Source: a virus
Strand: one strand, 5' to 3'
Virus record (IMG/VR): IMGVR_UViG_3300010149_000048
Coordinates: 1-39,813 of that record
Length of the DNA: 39,813 nt
Part shown: positions 32,686 to 39,813 of the stretch, piece after piece
How positions within the stretch are numbered: the stretch's first letter is position 1
Layout of the letters: each line of letters opens with the position of its first letter
The notes under the pieces: generated by a model
Databases searched by the model: none
What the model was told of the DNA's origin: nothing
The model's input: the letters and a program-made list of their open reading frames with translations, nothing else
Made by a program: the position numbers and the translations under genes

Positions 32686-34950
32686 TCAAATACCAAACGC
32701 ACCCAAAGGAATACGACTCCCAAGTGCCTCTTGTACTCGTTTCTTTATCCTTTGCTCTGCTTGTGCCTCTTTTATTTCAGCCACCTTTTTCTTACGTACA
32801 CGTATTAGCCCACCTCTTGGATCGCTTTTGTTTTTGCGTGTAGACGCTGTGTTGGGGTTCGGTGTCTTAGAAATAGGTTTTTTTGAGAGTCCTATAGAAC
32901 ACTTCAAAGTAGTTTTAAAACCTTGATTATCGACATTATGTTCCTCACTATTTACTACATAGAAACCACTCACAGAGTCATTTAAGTCTATTAGCTCTAA
33001 TACAGTACCAAGAGGTAGTGTCCAATCGCCTGTAGCTAGTTCTATCGTCAACTCCCTCTCCCCTCTACGAGAAACATTATTACCTTGACCTGCTTTACCG
33101 CCTTTACTAGAAGGTTTCTTACGCCCCCTCAACTTACCGTCTGAAGATGCTGTAGTCACCTTGTCTTTATCTTTACCGCTCTTCTCTTGGTTCTTAGTTG
33201 TAGTTTGCTCTTTAGGGGGTTCTATCTTTTTAGGATCTTTTCTAACCTTTACCGTACCTTTTCTTTCGGTATACCTAATCACTTGATATGTGTCTACAGC
33301 TTGACCACTACGTACTTTTTTTACCCTTATAGAGACATTATCTGGATTTTTTATATCCAAATACTTCTCTCTAATTTCTTTCTCTGTCTTTTTGTTTTTT
33401 AATGTATACTCTTTATTAGGTCTATTAAAAATAAAATAAGTGTCTAAAACATCTTCCTCGATATAAGTGTTTTCTTCTGTTGGCTCTAGTGTTCTAGTAC
33501 TAGACTTAGGCTTACCTTTTGTTACAGATTTCTTTGTAGATTTTTTATTACTTCCTTCTGCTATACCTTTCCTAAAAACCCTAATAGGTATTTTAACATC
33601 AGTAAGCCCTGTTCCTTGTGGTTGACCTGTGATTACTACATAATTATTTTTTGATTGTATCTCCCTAAACTCTTTTAATGTTACAAGCCTACCATTGCCT
33701 AGACCTAAATCTTCTACATTCAAGCCCTTAACTTTTTCAAACACTTTATACTGTATATACTTTTCTGTCTCAAGGTTAAAGTCTTGATCTTCAACAACCT
33801 TCCACTTTTTTGTATTCTTATATCTCCTATTAAAATTCTTTATACTTAACGCAGGATCAGCTTCTTCTTGCCCTGTTATATAATGCCTAGCCAATTTATC
33901 AGGATCTCCCACAAAGAAAAACGAACTAGTATTGGCTATTCTAAGATAACCATGTCTTAAAATCTCTGCTACTTTTTCCTCTTCGTTTATAAAACCACCT
34001 GAAAAGGTTTGAGTATTACCTACGTCATCTTTTTTTGATCCAGTACTCTTTCTACTAGGCATCTTCTCTGTATACGTGATCTTCTTTATATTTGAGGTGG
34101 GCAAGCCATAAGTCATCCTATATGCAGTTTTACCTAACTCTTTAAGATCAAAAGCATATGGGGTGGCTAATTTTATTGTATTCTCTTTTGGGTCTAACCA
34201 AAAGTCTACATCTAAATGCGATACATGATTCCACATCCTTTGGCCTACGGTTTGGTCTGCACCTTTACTGTCAACTATATCGCGAATCCTGACTAGCTCC
34301 TCGTTCAAAAGATCTTCATAATCAATAGTAAAATCACCCATACCCGCTAAAGTATCTAGTACATTAAAAGTCTGTCCACTTCTTAAAACACTATTGCGTC
34401 CTTTAATAATATTAGATGTAGTAGTAGTGTTAAGTTTATGACCCATAGTAGCAGTCACCTTTAGTATTATTTTACCTTCCCCATACTCAACACTTTTCTC
34501 TTTTACTCTGTATGGGCCTAGCTTAGTAATAGCGTGTGTATACCCAAAGTAAACATATAACCTTGTACCTCTTTTAATGGTATCTATTCGATCATCGGCA
34601 TTAGTAGCATTTAAAGCAGTAGGACACAACACCTCAAAGTCTACTTGTGGATAACTACCCTTCTCGTTTTTTACAGATAAAGAGGTCATACCCTCCTTCA
34701 TAGAATACTTACCATCCTTAACACCAAACTCAAAAATAGCCTTATCTCTTTCCCCTCCATCATCTAAGGAGATCCATGAGAATGGTTGACCACTAGACCT
34801 GCTCGAAAGCTGGTTGCTCAAAGGCACATAGTTTTCCCGCTCATACAAAAGATCAAATTTCTGAGGAGCTAGTCTTATAGCACGTTTACTAGGTTTCTTA
34901 CGCTTTTTCTTTTTTAAACTACTAAAGTCTATTTTTGGTTCAGTACTCAT
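32686..34950 (-). CDS. gpD-like baseplate hub protein (T4 gp27-like)
   Basis: The protein has 754 aa. The segments FGVKDGKYSMKEGMTSL, YPQVDFEVLCPTALNAT, RLYVYFGYTHAITKLGPYRV, NVLDTLAGMGDFTIDYED and HLDVDFWLDPKENTIKLAT match the hub family that forms the ring under the tail tube. A long Lys/Pro/Ser-rich stretch (roughly residues 560-640) with KKIEPPKEQTTTKNQEK interrupts the fold and is probably disordered. The N-terminus is also very basic (KKKKRKKPSKRA). The gene overlaps the LysM-like gene as TAATG. Confidence 0.85.
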   Translation of the reverse strand: MSTEPKIDFSSLKKKKRKKPSKRAIRLAPQKFDLLYERENYVPLSNQLSSRSSGQPFSWISLDDGGERDKAIFEFGVKDGKYSMKEGMTSLSVKNEKGSYPQVDFEVLCPTALNATNADDRIDTIKRGTRLYVYFGYTHAITKLGPYRVKEKSVEYGEGKIILKVTATMGHKLNTTTTSNIIKGRNSVLRSGQTFNVLDTLAGMGDFTIDYEDLLNEELVRIRDIVDSKGADQTVGQRMWNHVSHLDVDFWLDPKENTIKLATPYAFDLKELGKTAYRMTYGLPTSNIKKITYTEKMPSRKSTGSKKDDVGNTQTFSGGFINEEEKVAEILRHGYLRIANTSSFFFVGDPDKLARHYITGQEEADPALSIKNFNRRYKNTKKWKVVEDQDFNLETEKYIQYKVFEKVKGLNVEDLGLGNGRLVTLKEFREIQSKNNYVVITGQPQGTGLTDVKIPIRVFRKGIAEGSNKKSTKKSVTKGKPKSSTRTLEPTEENTYIEEDVLDTYFIFNRPNKEYTLKNKKTEKEIREKYLDIKNPDNVSIRVKKVRSGQAVDTYQVIRYTERKGTVKVRKDPKKIEPPKEQTTTKNQEKSGKDKDKVTTASSDGKLRGRKKPSSKGGKAGQGNNVSRRGERELTIELATGDWTLPLGTVLELIDLNDSVSGFYVVNSEEHNVDNQGFKTTLKCSIGLSKKPISKTPNPNTASTRKNKSDPRGGLIRVRKKKVAEIKEAQAEQRIKKRVQEALGSRIPLGAFGI

Positions 34951-35273
34951 TAATAACTCCTAACTTCAGTAGTTGGGGGTATAATGATTTTATCATCTTG
35001 TTTCAGCTCAAGGCTTGTTTTAGTATTGTAGTCTGCAATAAACCACCAAAGCCTTGAATCGCCATAATAATGCATAGCTAAATTATGGTAATTCTCTCCA
35101 GGCTTAATACAATGTACTAATGTCTCTAGTATACTGAAATAGTTAGTACTTCGTCTTAAACATACTAAAGACTCTTTTTCAAAATCACTGTCTATAATAC
35201 GATCTTCACTACTATACTCATAATGCGAGACTAGCCCAAATTCTTTATATCGAGTCTTTTCCGTAAATGCCAT
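34950..35273 (-). CDS. LysM-domain tail protein (gpX-like)
   Basis: The protein has 107 aa. The C-terminal half IKPGENYHNLAMHYYGDSRLWWFIADYN and LKQDDKIIIPP is a LysM-type domain, as in P2 gpX and T4 gp53. These proteins link the hub to tube or wedge and can contact peptidoglycan. It lies between the CIS-tube-like gene and the hub gene. GGAGAG precedes ATG 35273. Confidence 0.88.
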   Translation of the reverse strand: MAFTEKTRYKEFGLVSHYEYSSEDRIIDSDFEKESLVCLRRSTNYFSILETLVHCIKPGENYHNLAMHYYGDSRLWWFIADYNTKTSLELKQDDKIIIPPTTEVRSY

Positions 35274-35275
35274 AA

Positions 35276-35830
35276 CTACTCTCCAACAGTGGTTGCGGGT
35301 AAACTAAGATCAACCGATTCGTTATCGTATTTAACTAACTCTTCTAAAACAGTTATATCATTAACTAAGTTATAACTAGATTGTATGAAGGTAATGTCCG
35401 CTTCTAAATCGACAGGTAATAATGTATCTCTATGATAACTCTTAACAAGAATACTAACAGATTGAAACACCCCAATAAATTGACCATACTCCCCTAAATG
35501 TAAAACATAATGATAAGGACTTGCTTGGTCATAATAAGGCATCCTACCAAGATCTCTCGGTAGGGTTAACTTTCTTAACTTACTCAAACCTTTAGATATC
35601 CCTTTATGGTTAAACATTTTTAACGTAAAAGATATCTCAGTGTTCTCTGCCCTCCCATACTGGGCATGAGGTAGAATCTGTCCTTGACCTTCACTAAATG
35701 CCCAAGAAACCCCTCTACTCTCGGCGATTTCTGTAGGATTAAGTTGAAAGGTTAAAAACAACTCTGGCTGTTGGTTTCTTATAAGAAATATCTTGCCTTT
35801 TGTGTTTGGTCCGTATACTCCACTTAACAT
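35276..35830 (-). CDS. CIS tube / baseplate hub-adjacent protein
   Basis: The protein has 184 aa. The pattern LTFQLNPTEIAESRGVSWAF, LPHAQYGRAENTEISFTLKM, YHYVLHLGEYGQFIGVFQSV and DLEADITFIQ fits contractile injection system proteins of the Afp7/PVC CIS-tube type. They sit between the tube and the hub. AGGAGG precedes ATG 35830. It follows the tape measure gene and precedes the LysM-like gene, the order known in several contractile systems. Confidence 0.75.
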   Translation of the reverse strand: MLSGVYGPNTKGKIFLIRNQQPELFLTFQLNPTEIAESRGVSWAFSEGQGQILPHAQYGRAENTEISFTLKMFNHKGISKGLSKLRKLTLPRDLGRMPYYDQASPYHYVLHLGEYGQFIGVFQSVSILVKSYHRDTLLPVDLEADITFIQSSYNLVNDITVLEELVKYDNESVDLSLPATTVGE

Positions 35831-35846
35831 ATTATATATCCTCCTA

Positions 35847-38800
35847 TTATCCTATCGGCTCTAATGTATTCACACCTTGAAACCTACCTAACGAGTCTCT
35901 CATGCTTTTTTGAGCCTCAGCACCAGATTCGGTGGTGTTTATTGTATTATTTTGGGTAATAGTTATATTCTGTCTTCCTTTACTTGGACTTGACGAAGCT
36001 TTTACTGTAGGTGATTTAACACCAGAGTTAGGCGTAAGATTAGTGCCATTTAATTTTGATTCTACGCCACCAAAAAATTTATAAATATAATAAGCCGCTG
36101 TACCTATTACCGCAATAACTGCCGCAATTTTAGCAAAAACTATAGCACCTATTGTACCGACTACCATCATAATTGCTTGCATAGCCATCGCTACAGGAAG
36201 TAAAAGATTTACAATATCACTAAGTTTTGCAAACCCAAAATCAGGATCATACCCCATCGCATTTACAGCTACACCCAAACTACCTATAGCCATAGCCATA
36301 CCACCTAATTTACCAACTGTACCGCTTATTTTACTGCCTAAAGTACTTGTAATAGTTTGTGCTTTGTAGATCGAAACTCCCATACTATTAAGTGAGGCTT
36401 GAGCCTGTGCTGTAGCTGCTTTTAACTTATCTGTCTGACCAGTTAACTTGTAGTAAGACATTTTTAGCCTATCTATTCTGTTAGCACTACGGTCTATAGT
36501 TGTTGGTGCTACGACTGTACCTAATGTTTGTTTTGCTTTAGCCGAGGCTTTATCTGCGTAAAAGGTAGCCTGCCCTGTTACTGGGTCTTTTAAAGGTGTT
36601 CCCTTTGGGGCATTAGGAACACCCATATTATAATTACCGCTGTGTTCTAGTCTGTAACCTTGTTGTTTTAAGGGTGTTTTATGTATATTATTAAACTCGG
36701 TTAGACTGTTTTTTGCTAAGGTGATTTTAGAGGCTATACCTACAAACGTATTCTTAACTAAATTACCAATACCTACAATAGTCATCAATATGACTTTAAA
36801 GCCTAAAAACAACCCAATTAAGCTACCTATAAAGTAACTTAAATTATTACCTTCAGAGTCACCTACAGCACCAAAAACACTACTAATTGCATTGAAAGTA
36901 AAAGTTAATATCTCACCTAGCCTAGTAAAAACAGCTATAATCCCCCCCATAAATGGGCTTAACGTACTAACGACTCCATCAATTAACGAAAGCACCGTAC
37001 CTTTAAAAACTAACAGTTTGTCCACTAACGCACCAATATTAAGTAAAGTAGTTCCTGTATTGTTCTTAAACTTTTTGTAGTTCTCATCTCCTATAGCTTC
37101 TCTAAATTTATTTAATTCATTTTTAGCAGTTTGTAGTTCATCTTTGTCTATAACAGTTGCGGACTCCAACTTCGCGACTCTAGCGTAAGCCTCTTCATAA
37201 TCCTTTGCAATCTCTTTTGCCCCCTTACCCTTAAACGCATCATCCATCGTCATTCTAAATAGACCAGTAAAAGCCTTCACCTTTAGCCTTATAGCATCCA
37301 TAGTAGCACTAAATCCTTCACCAATAGATTTAGCTCCTGTAAAATGTTTCATCAAAGCCAAAATACCTACACTAGCTAAAGTAAACCCGCCTACTAATGA
37401 CATCAAAACACTTAAAGTAGGTGCTAAGAATATTGTCCTGAAGCTCCCTAGAATATTTCCTAATCCCTTCATACCTCTGCCTGTTTCTTTTGAGGCATAC
37501 CTTAAGCCCATACTAAGTGTTGCCATTGCTGTTAAAGCAAAACCTAAGTTAGTCGTAATACCTGTAAACACTTGGAAGGCTCTACCTAAAGCTACTACAG
37601 ATTGTGCTAAACTTGGGTACTTCTGTAACATAGTATCCATTGTGGAGATTAAATCTCTATGTACCATTAAAGCTTCTTTACCAAAAACATCTTTACCCAT
37701 TAAAGATTGGAACATACTGTCGTATGCAGACTCTAATAGTTTTGTCTGCCCCTCTACAGTATCCAACGCAGTCTTTTGTGCATCACCTATCAAATCTTGT
37801 TTTGTTTTAATTTTGTCAATATACTCACTAAAAGTATCAGCCTGTAGTTTACCCATCTGCTTTAAAATAGCCTCCATGACTAATTTAGAACCTTTAGCCC
37901 CACCAAGAGCTGTAGCCAAATAACTACCTGCTGCCGCCTCACCCTCCTCCTTTTTTGCTTTTTTATATCGCTTAAGTAAAAGATCCATAATTTCTGTGGA
38001 TTTTTTTAATTCGTATTTAGTGTTACCTTTTTTATCCGTAACAACTTTGGTCAACAATCCTTTCATAACTTGATCTCTTAAAGACTCTACTATGTGTTTA
38101 CCTTTAGCTACCTCTTCAGTATTACTAGAGGCTTGTAATTTAAGTCCTTTATTTAGTAGTTTTGTTATGTCTTTATTCTTATATATCGCCTTATATTGTT
38201 TTATTAGTTCTTCTTTTGCTTCTTTGGTGATTTTACCTGTTGTATCGCCAAGACCAAAAAACCGTAACATATTCTTACGGTTTATGTTCTTACGACCATA
38301 CCCCATAAAAGAACCCTTCTCCGTTACTTTAAACATATTATTCAAAGCACCCGCGAATTGGTTAATTTTATCACCACCTTCACGTCCTACCATATTCACA
38401 GAAGCCATAGCTGAGGCAAGTCCTACTAAAGTTGTAGGTAAATCATTGTCCTTTTTAAAAGCAGAGAAGGATGACTTTAAACCTGTAAAAGTATCTACTA
38501 CATTCTCAAAACTTAGGTTGGTTTTTTGGGTAGCTTTAAATATATTATTCAAGTTACCACTAAGGTCTTTTAACTCCCCATTAAGAGTAGTAGTTGTTAA
38601 TTTAGCCGCAGTAATACCTTCATCTAGTGTTATAGCCCCCGCAGACGCACTCACAAATTTTAATGTAGGTGCTAATGACGCAACTGCTTCCTTAGCACTC
38701 ATACCTGAAGCTTTAAGACTGTTAAAAGCATTAGCTACCTCTGGTATAGTAAACTGTGTAGTGGCGGCTAATTCTTTGATTTTATCTGTCATCACACCGA

Positions 38801-39173
38801 ACTCGGCAGTGAGATCTTCCCTTTCGTCTTTTCCCAACGAGGTAGACGCTAAGCCGAGCTTTATCTTTAACTGCGTAAGTGAGTTTTCTGCCTTCCTAAA
38901 AGAGTTCCCCATCTTATCAAAAGCATTGTTTATCTTTTGATTCATAATCATAGAGTAAGTGCTTAACTGAACCATACCCGCCTGGATATTAAACATACCT
39001 TGATCAGATAGTTTATTCATAGCGTCATTGTTTTTATTCAACTCGTCCGTACTAGCACCTAAAGTTTTACTTATGGTCTTGAATTTGTTCTCTAGCCTAC
39101 CTAAATTACTTTCCGCAGATTTAGTTCCTTTCAGGACTATATCTATGACTTGCTCTACTCTATTAGTTGACAT
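35847..39173 (-). CDS. Tail tape measure protein
   Basis: The protein has 1108 aa. The N-terminal 200 residues are helical and match the tape-measure core (LKASGMSAKEAVASLAPTLK, ITAAKLTTTTLNGELKDLSG, LSFENVVDTFTGLKSSFSAF). The central region holds several hydrophobic stretches (about 540-620 and 740-800), and a late one (MAMQAIMMVVGTIGAIVFAK) fits DNA-channel formation in the host membrane. It sets tail length during tube assembly and enters the periplasm on ejection. GGGAG precedes ATG 39173, and the assembly chaperones are encoded just upstream, as usual. Confidence 0.95.
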   Translation of the reverse strand: MSTNRVEQVIDIVLKGTKSAESNLGRLENKFKTISKTLGASTDELNKNNDAMNKLSDQGMFNIQAGMVQLSTYSMIMNQKINNAFDKMGNSFRKAENSLTQLKIKLGLASTSLGKDEREDLTAEFGVMTDKIKELAATTQFTIPEVANAFNSLKASGMSAKEAVASLAPTLKFVSASAGAITLDEGITAAKLTTTTLNGELKDLSGNLNNIFKATQKTNLSFENVVDTFTGLKSSFSAFKKDNDLPTTLVGLASAMASVNMVGREGGDKINQFAGALNNMFKVTEKGSFMGYGRKNINRKNMLRFFGLGDTTGKITKEAKEELIKQYKAIYKNKDITKLLNKGLKLQASSNTEEVAKGKHIVESLRDQVMKGLLTKVVTDKKGNTKYELKKSTEIMDLLLKRYKKAKKEEGEAAAGSYLATALGGAKGSKLVMEAILKQMGKLQADTFSEYIDKIKTKQDLIGDAQKTALDTVEGQTKLLESAYDSMFQSLMGKDVFGKEALMVHRDLISTMDTMLQKYPSLAQSVVALGRAFQVFTGITTNLGFALTAMATLSMGLRYASKETGRGMKGLGNILGSFRTIFLAPTLSVLMSLVGGFTLASVGILALMKHFTGAKSIGEGFSATMDAIRLKVKAFTGLFRMTMDDAFKGKGAKEIAKDYEEAYARVAKLESATVIDKDELQTAKNELNKFREAIGDENYKKFKNNTGTTLLNIGALVDKLLVFKGTVLSLIDGVVSTLSPFMGGIIAVFTRLGEILTFTFNAISSVFGAVGDSEGNNLSYFIGSLIGLFLGFKVILMTIVGIGNLVKNTFVGIASKITLAKNSLTEFNNIHKTPLKQQGYRLEHSGNYNMGVPNAPKGTPLKDPVTGQATFYADKASAKAKQTLGTVVAPTTIDRSANRIDRLKMSYYKLTGQTDKLKAATAQAQASLNSMGVSIYKAQTITSTLGSKISGTVGKLGGMAMAIGSLGVAVNAMGYDPDFGFAKLSDIVNLLLPVAMAMQAIMMVVGTIGAIVFAKIAAVIAVIGTAAYYIYKFFGGVESKLNGTNLTPNSGVKSPTVKASSSPSKGRQNITITQNNTINTTESGAEAQKSMRDSLGRFQGVNTLEPIG

Positions 39174-39182
39174 AAAAACTCC

Positions 39183-39813
39183 CTATTTTTTACGATATGC
39201 TTCTTTTTCTTTATCTACGATTTCCTCAAATAGTTCGAGGTAGATAGATCTCTGTCTAGTTGGGAGTTCTAGTATATCATATCTATTCCAGTTCCACCTC
39301 TCTGCAAGTGCGACTACTGTAGTGATTAAGTTCTTTTCCGTAGTCTTCTGCCACTCTTTCCACTGCTTGTAGGCTTCTTCTTTGCTTTCCCCCCCAAACT
39401 GAAAAAACCCATGATGTCCACCTCCTTTTCAAACATATCACCACAATGCTCACACTCAAACTCCATGTTAGTGTCTACACCAACAGAGTTATCGACAATA
39501 CATTCAGCAAAATAGTTTCTATCTGTTAAAGATAGTGTTCGTACATCAGAAGTAGAAGGTCTATAATCAAGCCCCTCCACAGACACAATACCTGAAGCCA
39601 TCATATAAGTAGCAACTTCATTGTTCTTAACGGAGGCTAACTTTTCTTGTACTCTACCATCTGGGAGCTTCCAAACAAGCTTATTAAAATATTTACTAGA
39701 CCTCTCATCGTAAAAACCACGAGGCAGTTCAATCTCTATTTCTACTCGTTCGCCTTCTTCCCATTCATATACATCCAAGTTTGAAAAGTTCAATTCTCTA
39801 AACTCAGTAGCAC
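39183..39813 (-). CDS. Tail assembly chaperone, -1 frameshift fusion (5' end beyond right edge)
   Basis: The fusion is read from the upstream frame until G GGG GGG (39395-39389), then in the -1 frame to the TAG at 39185-39183. The -1 frame gives 68 residues starting ESKEEAYKQWKEWQK and including VVALAERWNWNRYDILELPT and LYLELFEEIVDKEKEA-like text. It is open across the whole stretch, and ends ten bases before the tape measure ATG. The visible fusion has at least 203 aa. Tail chaperones made as a short form plus a rarer -1 fusion (as in lambda G/GT) bind the tape measure protein during assembly. Frame, slippery run and position all support this; expression is not shown by the sequence. Confidence 0.82.
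39326..39813 (-). CDS. Tail assembly chaperone, short form (5' end beyond right edge)
   Basis: This is the unshifted product, at least 162 visible codons, ending with a basic tail KSGRRLRKRT after the G7 run. The frame is open to the right edge (ATEFRELNFSNLDVYEW). A TTG at 39793 could start it, but a start just outside the window is more likely. It has VEIEIELPRGFYDERSS and a Cys pair in FECEHCGDMFEKEVDIMGFF, perhaps a zinc site. The place just before the tape measure gene marks it as the G-like chaperone, and similar proteins with the EC-x2-CG pattern occur in contractile phages. Confidence 0.78.
   Translation of the reverse strand, partial: ATEFRELNFSNLDVYEWEEGERVEIEIELPRGFYDERSSKYFNKLVWKLPDGRVQEKLASVKNNEVATYMMASGIVSVEGLDYRPSTSDVRTLSLTDRNYFAECIVDNSVGVDTNMEFECEHCGDMFEKEVDIMGFFSLGGKAKKKPTSSGKSGRRLRKRT
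39389..39395 (-). other. -1 frameshift slippery site, G GGG GGG
   Basis: On the minus strand the zero frame reads TTG GGG GGG AAA. A -1 slip of both tRNAs on the seven G keeps all anticodon pairs and enters the long downstream frame. The site lies 61 bases before the zero-frame stop. Confidence 0.78.

Noticed and set aside
38092-38940. Open plus-strand frame of about 282 codons opposite the tape measure gene
   Set aside because: It is fully antisense to a strongly supported gene, has no recognised domain, and its hydrophobic composition follows from the reverse complement of helical coding DNA.

Overview
The window is a 39.8-kb piece of a tailed bacteriophage genome, almost certainly a contractile-tailed phage (myovirus morphology). 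Every gene I can support is on the minus strand, so transcription runs from the right edge to the left edge. Genes are tightly packed, often with ATGA or TAATG start-stop overlaps and a clear Shine-Dalgarno. No non-coding stretch exceeds about 200 bases. The DNA is AT-rich. A holin, a lipoprotein with a lipobox and an overlapping small membrane protein suggest a Gram-negative host, but the host cannot be named from the sequence. Terminase, portal, capsid, sheath and tube genes are absent and probably lie beyond the right edge.

Right part (about 39.8 to 24.3 kb, read leftward) is the tail and baseplate module: a tail assembly chaperone with a -1 frameshift extension, tape measure protein, CIS-tube-like protein, LysM/gpX-like protein, gpD-like hub, gpV/gp5-like spike, then two membrane-associated genes (a small TM plus coiled-coil protein and a class III nucleotidyl-cyclase-like protein), two helical unknowns, gp25/gpW wedge, gpJ, gpI and a small baseplate or fibre protein. 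From 24.3 to 13.2 kb come a 1696-aa structural protein, a lysis cassette (LL-H-type holin and a spanin-like overlapping pair), a BppU-N-like protein, and a run of related modular tail-fibre or adhesin proteins. One of these modules has been duplicated, and one stretch has distinct codon use. The module ends with a small membrane protein carrying HExxH and then a rho-independent terminator at 13116-13149.

Left part (13.0 kb to the left edge) is the replication and recombination module. It starts just after a control region made of two tandem 38-bp repeats and an AT-rich tract. It holds a winged-helix replication initiator candidate, a DnaC-like helicase loader, a DnaB-like helicase, a DnaG-like primase, a probable ssDNA-binding protein with a Gln-rich tail, a family A DNA polymerase with exonuclease domain, an SF2 helicase, a MerR-like DNA-binding protein, a RecA/UvsX recombinase with a cysteine insert, a PD-(D/E)XK resolvase-like nuclease, a ParB-like protein and a Cas4/RecB-like nuclease cut by the left edge. 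Together these make a nearly complete replisome plus a recombination set.

The most unusual items are: the cyclase-like protein inside the baseplate operon; a 13-base word (GTTGTTGACAAGT) found seven times on the two strands, four of them just upstream of genes and two in tandem; the -1 frameshift before the tape measure gene; and the A9 run that breaks the reading frame at the start of the SF2 helicase gene.
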